DNA from: Boswellia sacra
Lineage: Eukaryota > Streptophyta > Magnoliopsida > Sapindales > Burseraceae
Direction of reading: 5' to 3'
Length of the DNA: 64,000 bases
Assembly (NCBI GenBank): GCA_013180625.2
Contig: SNVD02001245.1
Span: forward strand, 1-64,000
Position 1 is the first letter of the stretch; the number at the start of each line of letters is the position of its first letter. The position numbers and the translations under genes are program-made. This document shows positions 45,721 to 56,353 of the stretch, piece by piece. The notes under the pieces are model-generated. The model worked only from the letters and a program-made list of their open reading frames with translations, ran no database searches and was not told the origin of the DNA.

Positions 45721-46612
45721 TAAAGGAGGGCAATTCTGACCCCAAGGCCTAAGCTCGTGTATTACTCCAACATAATCCCAAAGCATGATGAAAGGCTTAA
45801 CTAAACTCTAACATGCCCATTCCCTTCATGTCCAACCCATAGTTTGTTTATATTTCAAAGATAAGAGAAAAGTAAAAGGAGGAAGAGATAGGTGCCAAAG
45901 GACTTCACGTGGGTTGACAAGGGAGAGAGACAGCGGGGGTGGTGTGGGGGGGAGAGTAGTTCAAGTTCAAACAAAGAGGACTAAAGAAGAATCTAGTGGG
46001 CAAAGCAAAGAGGTTGGCTAAAGACCGAGGCAGAGAGCTTTAGTACAGTGAATAATTAGAAGTTGGGGGCAAGGAAACATGAAGTCATGGGGGGAGATTG
46101 AGTTTCCAAGAGAAGACATTCAAATGAGGGAAAGAGTAAGATTGGAGGTAGCCTAAATCTAGAAAGAGTGACGGTATGTAGAGGGAAGCTTGAGGGCAGC
46201 CATGAAAAGAGAATGAGGAATCCATCTAGGAGGACTTCTAAGAAGGAAGGATATAGAAAGAATTCTCCAGGGAAAGCTCCTCTATTAGGAGCTCTATCAC
46301 TCTCATTCTTTTTTTTCTTCTCCTTCTTCTTCTACATCTTCTCCTAAGCAGCACATATTGACTTGTTATTGTCTTGAAAAAACTTAATTTATGTTGATTA
46401 TTACTGATTCTAGTCCTCTGGTTACCGGATATTCGTGGAAAAATCCTGACTTGAGCGTCATAGTGCCTTTAGAGATACCTACCTCACTGCCTGTAGAGGA
46501 GCTGCATAGCAAGGAGGCCAAATTGAAATTGTTGGGCTGCTATAGAGTCATGGAGATAAAGATAGGCTACTGATTTGGTCTAATGCATATGGAGCCAAAA
46601 TTGGTTCCTTCA
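45721..46612 (+). repeat. 3' LTR of the Tat-type element
   Basis: 892 bp. Slightly longer than the 5' copy because of small insertions, including a G-rich stretch near 45,915-45,955. Confidence 0.9.
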
Positions 46613-48500
46613 ATATGCATTACAACTTTTAGTTTTCCCCTTATTATTTTAACCCATTTCATGGAAGTTCCTATGTTGCTTTAAATAAGGATCATCATGA
46701 TGGACAACTTGGTTGATTAGACTTAAAGATATAATAGAGGGGGAGGGCAACGTCTTTTTTACTTTTACTTTGTTTCTTTTACCTGCTTTTGTGCACTCTA
46801 TTCTTGAGCTATGTCTCTAGAAAGTAGAAAGTTTTATTACATATTAAGCTGACAAGGTGGGATACTGGACATTAAAAAATCATATTTCTTAAATTGCCTA
46901 TTTCTATTGTCAAAATACCATAGTTAAGGAACTCTATCCATAAAATTATATTGAGATTAAGTAAAGAATATTGAAAGCTAATATCTGTATAAATAAGAAG
47001 TATGTAATAGAATATAGTTAAAGAAGCCAACATGTATGATTGTAAAGTGATAGCAAATCTAGAAGTGATTTAACATCTTGTTAAGTAGATCTCTAGCTAA
47101 ATTAGTTGGTAGCTCACTCTATAGAAATGGTCTATACTAGTGGTTCTGAAGCAGAGTTTGGAAGCATGGAGTGGTAAGGCGAGGACTGTCAAACAAAGTG
47201 CAGCCAAAATGGAACTATCAAACAAAATCTTCAAAGATTTTAGTAAACTTGTAAATTAAAGGACCAGACTGCTGTGGCAGAGATTGATTCATCAGAGCAT
47301 GATAACTGTTCCAACTGGTCAAATAATTCCCCATTCTCTATTGGATATAACCAAGAGTAGCCACCATAGTACTAGGAATGTCCACTACTCACGTTCCATT
47401 GGCAATAGCCTCAAAAGCAGTTCGTAACCATATTCAGAAGATGTACTTTTGTTGGGTTGCTTTCTACAAATTAGATAACCCTAGAATTCTATATAGTTAT
47501 GGATATAAATTGAATCAATAGAAAGACCTAACACAAAGGCCATATATGAACTGAACTATCTTGCACGAAACCTTAATCATGACATAAAATCATTAAAATA
47601 AAAAAAAGCATGCATTTATAGATAAATTTGTTAATTAAGCCAAATTATTAAGGAGATGTATAACAATGTTTATTGTAGTGAAGCACTTGAGTCTCTGCAT
47701 TTTAGATAGAATCTTGTATCTTTGAATCATTAATGCTGTGATTTTCATTCTCATACCTTATCGTGTATCCTTAACATTTTCCAAAGATCCTGAATTCAAA
47801 AATGCAAGTGTTAAGCTTGTCCTTTGTAAAATATAAATACACTTTATGATGCTCAGGGGCTTTAAGAATCAAACTTAATTAGACGTTTGAATAAGAATTT
47901 CATATAATAATTCTGAAAATTGAAAATTCACAAAGTTAAAAAGGGAGGAAATACTGTTAGCAACTTCCTTTAAAATCTTACTTGATTGGAAATTAAACAC
48001 CAAAATGATTTTAAGTTGTTGGTAAACAAAGCTTTGTACCAGATCAGATAGTAACTCTTTAGAGATAATGTAGTATGATGAACATAAGCGTAGCTTTAGC
48101 TAAATTTTTCTATTGTTGTTTACTTACACATACCTTGTCTTTAGCTAGTCCACTATACTAATATAAAAACAGCAAGCCAAGAGAATAATAAATAAAAGAA
48201 TAGCCTGGTTGCACTAGAAAATCTCTCTCCCTTCATAATAATCTTCAGCTACTACCGTCCTTGAACATTTTGATTTTACTCGTATCAGGCAACCATAGTC
48301 AACAAATTCTGCTGTCAACTTAAAAAAAAAACTTTAATAATATCAAGCACACTTCAAAGTTTCAGATTTCTATACTGGAAATTTTAAGTAGATATAATTG
48401 ATATCCCTCTCTACATAACTTTTTTCAGTCCTAGTTTTGCTTTTCAAAAGTTCCTAAAATGTTTGAAGAGTAAATTGATAAAAATAGTAAATATCTGATG
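46613..48500. other. Intergenic sequence between two retrotransposons
   Basis: Moderately AT-rich with no recognisable protein motif, RNA gene or repeat pair. Confidence 0.45.
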
Positions 48501-49907
48501 TGTTTGAAACTAGCAAGTATACTAGTCACACAAGTGATAAAGTGATGAGTAAGATATCGTTCCCACGAGGATTGATTCTAATTGAATTTGTTATTTTCCA
48601 GCAATAATAAACTAAACAGGGGCGGTTTTGTTGATTGATTAACTAAACTTAATACGAAAGCAAATGAAGAATAACACAAAGCAAAGTTAACTGGAGTGAA
48701 AAATCAATGAGAGACACTTGGTTAAGAGTTCATTCTCTGCCACAAGATATGAATTTGTGAATTAACATAGAATTGTAATCCAATTACAGCAATGAAGTTA
48801 TCAACCGTAGATAACAACAAGCTCTGTTATCCCAATCTTTCCTTACTTTGTTGTTAAATAAAACAGGCTCTTTATTTAATCTCTATCCATCAAACAACCT
48901 AGAACACGCTCTCTAAATTTAATTCAATGGATGCATTATGAAAAGAAAGACAGGTTGATCTAAGTAATAAACACACAAGCTCGGATTATTTAACTTATGT
49001 TATATTCTCCAATTGCAATCTCTGATCACAATTTTGCTACTAAGGATTAGAAATTCAAGACAATTACGGATCAAGATTTCTAGTCTAGCAATAGACAATA
49101 TCCCGATTATATTCAGTTGGCCACCCAAATACAATCCAGCAAGCAATCATAAGCATTAAACATGGGAAAATATAAGCAACTTCAATTAGAGAAATGGATA
49201 ACAATTCCTTGCACAATCAATTCATAAAAACCATATCAAGGGCTTTGAAATCACCCTCAACCAATTCAGATTTAGTTACACATATTCAGATAGAATACAA
49301 ATACAATAAAATATGGAGACATTCCAGAAAATGAAAGGGAAAGGGAAAACTTATTAAATTTGATGAAATCTCTTAGGATTTGTAGTTCTTCCTCTTTCCA
49401 AGCCTTCAATCTTCTTCAAGAACTCTAAGTGATGAGAGAAATCCAAAGATGCAGCCTCCTCCACGTTCTCCCCTCTTCAAGTTATCAAAATAAAACCCTA
49501 CAATGTGTTTAAATACTCTGCTACAGTAACCTGCTACAGTGTCCCGTATTATACATGCTACAGTGATTTGTGGAATTACATTTCTATACTTCTCACACTG
49601 TTTTGATTACAACTTTTGGTACACTGAATGGATTTATAAACCGTAAATTTCTCCAGAAAATAGACTTCGAGAGCTTTCCAACGGTATATAATATGTCATC
49701 GGGTTCATTGTATATCAATACAATTAAATCCGAGAAGATGGTTGACTAGCAGAGGTGAAAATGAAGGGTTTTACTATATTTTTGTGCAAGTTGCTCCAAA
49801 ACTCCTACAAACATCAAAACCACACAAAAACATAAAAATACCAAGGAAGATAGCAAAGAAACATGGACGAATTGATATAAAAGTAATACATAAATAGACA
49901 CCTATCA
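48501..49907 (-). repeat. 3' LTR of the Athila-type element
   Basis: About 1.4 kb. On the minus strand it starts TGATAGGTGTCTATTTATG and ends near GTTTCAAACA. The plus-strand phrase atcgttcccacgaggattg, common in plant gypsy LTRs, is present. No partner LTR lies in the window, so the inner border rests on the polypurine tract and the outer border is approximate. Confidence 0.75.
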
Positions 49908-49920
49908 AATTCCCCCACAC
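49908..49920 (-). other. Polypurine tract of the Athila-type element
   Basis: On the minus strand GTGTGGGGGAATT immediately precedes the LTR start TGATAGG. Confidence 0.8.
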
Positions 49921-51868
49921 TTAGACTTTGCTAGTCCTCGAGCAACTACGACAATATAAAAAAAACTAACCGAAACAGAATCAACAAAAAATTAAAACAC
50001 ACAAATGCTTCATCTTGCAAATAGGCCTCAAAGATTGTACTTAATTATAACCCAAGGAAAACTGCAAAATAATGCACTTGATCAAGAATTTTATCTTAAA
50101 GATTAGTTTCGCTTCATTTCAATTCCTCAAGTGTGGGTGTGTAGAGCCATTCTCACCTAATCACTTGTAACCCGGATGAGTTTATGCAAAAAAATGAATC
50201 ATATTTAATATTGAAGATGTGTGTATAAATGAACTCCATAGGCCTGCTTTTCAAGTCACTCTCCACTAATGTAGACATGCACAACACCAAGGATCAAGTA
50301 GGGCTTTATTAAGCTTGCAACGTTTGGCTTGGGTGAAGGTATGATAGAGGATAATAATTTGGCTCAAATCACCCACAAACACATAAATCATTCAAGACTA
50401 TGTGGAACTCAACCTTATAACACAACTTGTTTCAATTCATTAGGTTACTCCCCTAAGCTTATTTAGAGCACTAAATCTCTTTTTTTTTTTTTGGTAGAAA
50501 ACATAAGAAAACTACACCCCCACACTTTGTTGTTTTATTCTTTTTAAGAACACTCAAGGGTATAGATCTCTTTTTCTTCTCTTTTTCTTCTTTTTTTTTA
50601 TAACTACAATTTCCCTCCCCCACACTTAAACAACACATTGTCCTCAATGTGTAAGCACATGGAAGGTAAGTATAGATTTTATTGTTTTTTTTTCTTTTTC
50701 TTTTTTGAAACAAATACAATAGAACTCACTTGCATTGCTCATGACACATCCAAACCTCCTCTAACATTCCAAAACCAGAACATACCTCAAAATTTAATCG
50801 TGAATGATCTACATGCTCATAGGTAAGGGATAAACTGTTTGGAACAAATTCAATTAAGGTTAGGAAATCTTTTAGTGAGTTAACAAAGAAAAAGGCTTAC
50901 AAAGGCTCAAAGGGGTAACTAGAGATTAATTTCAATCAAGGTTGGGTATTAAGGCTCAAACGGTCCAAAGATGACCTAAATCATTTCCCTAATGTTGCAC
51001 AGTCTAGGATTTCGCCTCGAGTGACCATCAAACAAGTTCTAGAATTCATTAAAATCTGAAGAAACACTTAAATTATATAAACTTTCTCTAAGTAAACAAA
51101 TAACTCAGTGATAATGGCTTGGTGCTCAATATTGTGCAAGGAATCAAAGGTAAAGCAAAAACCAATATACATTTCAAGCACACAGATCCATGCATCATTT
51201 ATCATTTTCCAAAAGTTATTCTTAATTCAATCATTGTCTTATCATCGACCCACAAAATGTAAGAAAAGAGGTACGTGACGTTGTTACACCTGAGTCAAGA
51301 TTGTATATTTCAACAATCCTTAGGACCAGTAGCCCGCAGACTTAAGGTTTCCAGCCTATATACCTTTATTATGAAAGACCAACACAAGAAACAAGACACT
51401 TCAAACAACATGAAATAAACAAACTACAGATTTATTGAGAGAGAATGCGTTTCAAGAGTTAAAAAAACCCCATATTCTGCCATTCTCAGGTTTTTCCACA
51501 ATGTTTTTTTTTTCGAATCGAAACTGATAAAGACAAAAACACACAACAACTTAAAATTACATAAAACTAAACTTACTCAGAAAATAATAAAGTCCAACAA
51601 ATCAGCAAACACAAACAAGTCAGTTAGAATGGGTCTAAAAAGTTAGAAGTTAGCCTCCTTATTCAGCCATTATGGATTGAAGAGATCCAGAATGCGTTTC
51701 AAGAGGACTTGAACTTTTTAAGCCACCACTCTAAAAACCGAGATTAGAAAATATTACCTGGGACGAAAGAAATAACCTGAAAAAACTCAAAAGAAAGGAC
51801 ATGAAAAATCTCAAATAAACACACTAAAAAGAAAGCAAACAAAAACGAAGCAAACCAGCAAATAGAGA
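49921..51868 (-). other. 3' untranslated region of the Athila-type element
   Basis: No ORF of note. A second purine block (the reverse complement of ccctcccccacacttaa) and an attgaggacaatg-type motif lie at about 50,600-50,660, both typical of Athila 3' regions. Poly-T runs at about 50,470-50,600 and 50,680-50,710. Confidence 0.5.
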
Positions 51869-52519
51869 TTACAGATGGAGGGTTAAATCCAGTTGACGCC
51901 TTTTGTTGCCTTCTCCAAACCAATATATCCGAGCCATTGTTGGATCAGGTGAATAGACGAATTCTTGTAGTTTGTCAATTAACTCTCCTGCAGTTGAAGC
52001 TGTAACCAGCATTTGCCTTGCTGACGGTGAGATGAAATTTTTTTCTACAGCTTGATCAAGAAATGACAACAAACCATCAAAAAAGTTATTGACATTTAAC
52101 AAACCAATGGGTTTTTTATGGATGTTTAGCTGTGCCCAAGAGGTGATTTGAAATATCTCCTCTAATGTGCCATAACCACCTGGTAAAGCTATAAATGCAT
52201 CGGACTTAACAACCATATGTGCAATACGCTCATGCATGCTAGAGACTTGTAACTCTTCCCCGATTGTGTTGCCTACGATATCTCTTATAGCCAAAGGTTT
52301 GGGGATAATGCCAAGAACTTTGCTCCCGCCTAAGGTTGAAGCTGTTGACACACACCCCATTAACCCAAGACTACCCCCTCCATAAATCAAATGAATACCC
52401 CTCGTAGCTAATGTCCTACCAAGATCAAGAGCTGCTATGGTCATTTCTCCATCTTTACCAAATTGTGATTCGCAAAATAAGCATATATTGCGGAATCGCC
52501 GAATTGGTGTTTTCTCCAT
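51869..52519 (-). CDS. LOG: LOG-family cytokinin riboside 5'-monophosphate phosphoribohydrolase-like ORF
   Basis: This intact intronless ORF of 216 codons matches a full-length plant LOG (about 215 aa). LOG enzymes cleave ribose 5-phosphate from cytokinin nucleotides to release active cytokinin in the cytosol. Visible features: N-terminal NICLFCES; the Rossmann-like loop LIYGGGSLGLMG (44-55); MHERIAHM (95-102), keeping the catalytic Arg98 but with Ile where plant LOGs usually have Lys; and the signature PGGYGTLEE (113-121) with the catalytic Glu. Then WAQLNIHKKPIGLLNV and NFISPSARQMLV. The C-terminus after FVYSPDPT is unlike standard LOGs. The start context (purine at -3, G at +4) is good. 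Plant LOG genes normally have several introns, so this is a cDNA-derived copy, carried in the env-like position of the retrotransposon. Confidence 0.85.
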   Translation of the reverse strand: MEKTPIRRFRNICLFCESQFGKDGEMTIAALDLGRTLATRGIHLIYGGGSLGLMGCVSTASTLGGSKVLGIIPKPLAIRDIVGNTIGEELQVSSMHERIAHMVVKSDAFIALPGGYGTLEEIFQITSWAQLNIHKKPIGLLNVNNFFDGLLSFLDQAVEKNFISPSARQMLVTASTAGELIDKLQEFVYSPDPTMARIYWFGEGNKRRQLDLTLHL

Positions 52520-52639
52520 TTCTACAAGTGCTCTAATCTTGTGTAAGACACGTTAGGTATTATGCTTTTCAATTGCAAGACAGGTTATGGAATGACATAT
52601 GAGAATATGCAGAATGTATATATACACATGTAAAACTCT

Positions 52640-52840
52640 CAAATTTTGACACATGGGGACATACTTTCGGTGGGAGTTGCTCGATGCAGATTTATCGCCC
52701 CAAGATTTGAAAAAATGAGATATACTTTCGGCGGGGTTTGGCAAAACCTACACATTTGTCTCCCATGTGAAGCATGAAAAATAGAGATTACTTTCGGTGG
52801 AGATTGACAAAACCTCCACACTTGTCTCTCACATGTGCTT
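52640..52840. repeat. Three-copy direct repeat between the two extra ORFs
   Basis: Three degenerate copies of a unit of about 65-75 bp built around tactttcggtgg (near 52,663, 52,728 and 52,790) and ggcaaaacctacacatttgt/ctc. Located between the LOG-like and NABP-like ORFs. Confidence 0.75.
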
Positions 52841-53176
52841 ATGATATGGGGTAGTCATATGGTTTGTCAAAAAGAAAACTTAAAATTTAAAACAAACAAA
52901 ATCAACAAACAACAAAAGCACAAAGATAACATTGATAATCAGATCAAATAAAACAAGAAGAAAATAAAATTCGACAACAATAACACACATTCAAATATAC
53001 AAGTAGTTGTAATTGTGGCCCACATCTTCCTCTGGTTTTACGTCCAGTAACGGCTGAAACGCCTTCTATGAGTCAGGGATTTGCTTCCCATCCAGTTTTC
53101 TTATAAACTGACAAACAGGGTTGTTTTTAGTCAAATTCCCTAAACTATAACATTGCAATTCATCACGAAATTGTGT

Positions 53177-53620
53177 TCATAGATTAAGCAATTTACGCTG
53201 AACAAGTCCACAAGAATGTGACTCAAGAGTTAACAAAACATTATCCAGCGACTCATTACTCAAACCATTCTTAATAAATGGAAGTTTATCTTCTCTGTTC
53301 CTAGACACAAAACCTAATGAACGACAAGTCTGGTTACAATTCCATCTAGCACATTTATAACATACTTGTAACCTTTTCGCTCTTCGGCTCTTGGCGTAGT
53401 AGCTCTTTCCTAGACCAGGCATGTATTTTGCGAGATTAATGTCCGGCTCACCGGACAATCTCACCTTGGCTTCGATAAGCCATCGGATATCAGCAGGCAC
53501 ATTTAGGAGCATCAACGCCCAAAGTATAGTCATCCGTACTTTATAAATTTTGGACACAGCATTTTGAGGAAGTGAAGGAAAATATTTACGAAGGTTCGAC
53601 AGAAAGATATCGGCATCCAT
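53177..53620 (-). CDS. Small basic cysteine-rich ORF resembling plant-virus nucleic-acid-binding proteins
   Basis: An uninterrupted ORF of 147 codons. Its central part has a hydrophobic helix (MTILWALMLLNVP, 30-42), then GKSYYAKSRRAKR (71-83), a basic patch, directly followed by CYKCARWNCNQTC (87-99). That is four cysteines in a CX2CX4CX3C arrangement. A basic SxYA+xRRAK patch next to a Cys cluster is the pattern of the nucleic-acid-binding, silencing-suppressing proteins encoded 3'-most by carlaviruses and relatives (Betaflexiviridae). Such proteins bind RNA/DNA and counter host defence. The resemblance is short and read by eye; an unrelated zinc-binding protein remains possible. It lies 657 nt upstream of the LOG-like ORF and in the same orientation. 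No role can be proven. Confidence 0.5.
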   Translation of the reverse strand: MDADIFLSNLRKYFPSLPQNAVSKIYKVRMTILWALMLLNVPADIRWLIEAKVRLSGEPDINLAKYMPGLGKSYYAKSRRAKRLQVCYKCARWNCNQTCRSLGFVSRNREDKLPFIKNGLSNESLDNVLLTLESHSCGLVQRKLLNL

Positions 53621-54110
53621 TGAAGAGAAGAAAAGGAGAGATATTACCGATAATGCGATTGAGTCTGTTCTTCTCTAAGATGTGCACGTTTCAAACCTTC
53701 GGGCAATGGCTTCAGCTTTCGTTTAGATGTTTCCTCAAGCTGTTGCACAAATGAGCTCAAAGCACGAAAAAATCAAATTAAACAAAAGAAACGAAAAGAA
53801 AACAAAATAATAAAAAAAACGCATAAAAGAAATAAAAACACAAGAGCAAACAAAAGTAAAAAATAAACAAAGAAACAAATGAGACAGATGGCAAAGAGAG
53901 ATAAAACCTGATCAATTACGTTTGATAAAGCCTATGAGAGGAATCTCCTCGAGACACAAAAAGTGATCATTATTACCTTCTTCTCTTCTTCTCTTTTTAT
54001 TTATTTTTCAAAAATATTGGGTTGCCTCCCAATAAGCGCTTGGTTTCACGTCTCATGCCTGACGACTATGCCCCACCATCAAGATAAAGTTGGCTCGTAG
54101 AGAGGTACCT
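53621..54110 (-). other. Spacer between the NABP-like ORF and pol
   Basis: About 0.5 kb, A-rich on the plus strand, with no recognisable coding motif. On the minus strand pol ends near 54,110 after HRLKPYYEFSDADHR. Confidence 0.4.
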
Positions 54111-55370
54111 CAATCGATGATCCGCATCACTAAATTCATAGTAAGGCTTCAACCTATGCCCATCACCTTGAATACTTTGTCCGTTTTTAAGCTCTTGATT
54201 TCCACTGCACCATGGAAAAACATTAGTAATAACAAAAGGTCCAACCCACCGAGAACATAATTTACCTGAAATAACTTGAGGCGAGAATGAAATAAAAGAA
54301 CTTTCTGTCCCACTTCAAAATTCTTCCTGGAGATCATTTTATCATGAAATGCCTTAGTTCTCTCCTTGTAAATTCTGGAATTCTCATAGGCATCATTTCT
54401 AAGTTCTTCCAATTCTTCAGTTGAAGCTTCCTTTTTCTCCAGCAGCATCCATCTCCATGTTACAAAGCTTTACTGCCCACCATGCTTTATGTTTGAGCTC
54501 CACTGGAAGGTGGCATGGCTTACCATAGACTAACTATGGAGACATACCATAGGTGTCTTGTAAGCAGTCCCGGTATGCCCAAAGTGCATCATTCAATCGT
54601 AGGCTCCAATCTTTTCGGTTTGGATTCACTGTCTTCTCGAGAATGGACTTGACTTCTCGATTTGAAACTTCAACTTGACCACTAGTTTGTGGATGATATG
54701 CAGTAGACACCTTGTGAGTGATGTTGTATTTCTTGAGCAAGGCTTCAAATGATCGGTTGCAGAAGTGTGTCCCTCTGTCGCTAATCATGGCTCTTGGTGT
54801 TCCAAATCTCACAAAAATGTTAGATTTCACAAAATCTACAACAACTTTAGAATCATTAGTTCTCGTAGCTTTTGCTTCTACCCATTTAGAAACATAATCC
54901 ACAGCAAGTATAATGTAAACATTACCCAATGATGAAGGAAAAGGACCCATGAAATCAATACCCCACACATCAAAAATCTCAACAACAAGTATAGGGGTTT
55001 GTGGCATTTGATTTTTGGCACTTAAATTATCTGTCCTTTGACAACGGTCACAAGCTTTGCAGAACATATATGCATCTTTGAATAATGATAGCCAGTAGAA
55101 TCCACAATCAAGAACTTTAAGGGCTGTTCTTTTTGGTCTAAAGTGACCTCCACATGCATAAGAATGACAGAAGGTTAAAATCGAATTAAATTCAGATTCA
55201 GAAACGCACGTTCTTATCACTTGGTCAGAACAATGCTTCCATAAGTACGGATCATCCCATATGTAATACTTGGCAATGTTCTTGACCTTGTCTCTTTGAG
55301 CTCGAGTCAAGTCATGTGGTAGCTTCATGGTAATTAAGTAGTTGACAATATCTGCATACCAAGGGCTACT
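54110..55370 (-). pseudogene. Athila-type integrase
   Basis: The integrase inserts the DNA copy into the chromosome. The N-terminal zinc-binding region shows [10 protein letters not shown] (His pair) and [10 protein letters not shown] (Cys pair). The core shows the DDE triad in [19 protein letters not shown] and [10 protein letters not shown]. After GMSP an in-frame TAG (54,531-54,533) interrupts the widely shared LVYGKPCHLP segment. The C-terminal part then continues with NDAYENSRIYKERTKAFHDK and GQKVLLFHSRLKLF, with a frameshift in the segment 54,420-54,530. A one-base frameshift near 55,370 separates it from RNase H. The catalytic residues are intact, so the lesions appear recent. Confidence 0.85.
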
Positions 55371-55900
55371 ACATTTAAAGACAACAATTGTTCATTCGGA
55401 AAACTTTCTTGTAATGGTAGTGCATTCTTATCATGGATAATGCGACTGAGATGGTCTGCAACAAAGTTTTCACTTCCCTTCTTATCTTTGATCTCTAAGT
55501 CAAACTCTTGTAAAAGGAGTATCCACCTGATTAGCCTTGGTTTAGCATCTTTCTTTGTGAGCAAGTACCTCAAAGCTGCATGATCAGAATAAACGGTTAC
55601 TTTAGAACCAATCAAATAAGATCAAAACTTTTCTAAAGCAAAAATAACCGCTAGCAGCTCTTTCTCAGTGGTAGAATAATTAAGTTGAGCATCATTTAAA
55701 GTCCGAGATGCGTAGTAAATGGCATGTGGAATTTTGCCCATTCGTTGACCCAAAACGGCACCCACAGCATAGTCACTCGCATCGCACATGATCTCGAATG
55801 GATGATTCCAATTCGGAGATTGGATTACTGGAGCCGAAGTCAAGAGTTCCTTCAGTTTCTCAAATGCCTCTGTGCATTTCTCATCAAATTCAAAGGCCAC
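55371..55900 (-). pseudogene. Athila-type RNase H
   Basis: This domain degrades the RNA strand during reverse transcription. Motifs: FEIMCDASDYAVGAVLGQ with the first catalytic Asp; YYASRTLNDAQLNYSTTEKE and LLAVIFALEKF with the catalytic Glu; [12 protein letters not shown] with the next Asp; and VADHLSRI at the end. A single in-frame TGA after ALEKF (plus coordinates 55,622-55,624) sits where an Arg CGA codon would be expected, a typical CpG-to-TpG change. Otherwise the domain is complete. Confidence 0.85.
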
Positions 55901-55904
55901 GTCA

Positions 55905-56353
55905 TTCTGTAATCATCTGCATAGGGGCAATGCTATCTTCGAGAAATCCTTGATGAATCTACGATAAAAACCTGTATGACCAAGAAACGAACGAATATCC
56001 CGCACACTTGTGGGAGGTGGTAAGGAACATATAAGATCTATCTTTGATTTATCAACCTCTATACCCTTAGCAGAAATAACATGTCCCAAAACTATACCCT
56101 GATCTACCATAAAATGACATTTCTCCCAATTCAGAACAAGGTTAGTTTCTATACATCTTTGAAGTATAAGGGTAAGGTTGTCAAGGCATTTATCAAAAGA
56201 ATCACCAAAAAACACTAAAGTCATCCATAAATACCTCAATGATGTTCTCAACATAATCAGAGAAAATACTTACCATACACCTTTGGAAAGTGGCAGGGGC
56301 ATTGCAAAGACCGAATGACATGCGTCGATAGGCAAATGTACCGAATGGGCATG
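55905..56353 (-). pseudogene. Athila-type reverse transcriptase, truncated by a transposon
   Basis: The minus strand starts at CPFGTFAYRRMSFGLCNAPA, continues TFQRCM, and reaches the catalytic box EVFMDDFSVF. A one-base expansion in a T run shifts the frame right after it. Then come CLDNLTLILQRC, NWEKCHFMVDQGIVLGHVIS and VRDIRSFLGHTGFYRRFIKD (thumb/connection). The N-terminal half (fingers and first catalytic Asp) is missing, because sequence upstream of 56,353 is replaced by the CACTA-type element. Confidence 0.85.

Larger units (their letters stand above)
38922..46612 (+). mobile_element. Decayed Tat/Ogre-type Ty3/gypsy LTR retrotransposon
   Basis: Direct LTRs at 38,922-39,771 and 45,721-46,612 have TGAAGG...CCTTCA-type ends (the 3' copy starts TAAAGG). 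A primer-binding-site-like tggcatcgtctgtgggaa (39,774-39,791) follows the 5' LTR, and a polypurine run (aaaaagggacaaa) precedes the 3' LTR. Gag, a first RNase H, a second RNase H and an integrase follow in this order, all broken by stops. Dual RNase H marks the Tat lineage. Protease and RT are missing. Two tandem-repeat arrays lie between integrase and 3' LTR. I find no matching 5-bp target duplication. Confidence 0.85.
48501..56353 (-). mobile_element. Athila-type Ty3/gypsy retrotransposon carrying two extra genes, 5' part lost
   Basis: On the minus strand I read RT, RNase H and integrase, two extra ORFs, an untranslated region with the Athila-like gtgtgggggaggg block and attgaggacaatg (about 50,610-50,660), a polypurine tract and one LTR (48,501-49,907). 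Gag, protease and the 5' LTR are not in the window, because a CACTA-type element interrupts the RT at 56,353/56,354. Pol carries a few point defects (one in-frame stop in RNase H, one at the end of the integrase core, frameshifts in RT and before the integrase), so it is much younger than the other two retrotransposons. The two extra ORFs lie where env-like genes sit in Athila elements. Confidence 0.85.

Noticed and set aside
46613..46617. Target duplication for the Tat-type element
   Set aside because: Bases next to the two LTRs (atcta and atatg) do not match; none is claimed.
51800..52519. LOG-like ORF as a classic LINE-made processed retrogene
   Set aside because: No A-tract after the stop codon on the sense strand and no flanking duplication; it lies in the middle of an LTR element, so uptake by that element fits better.
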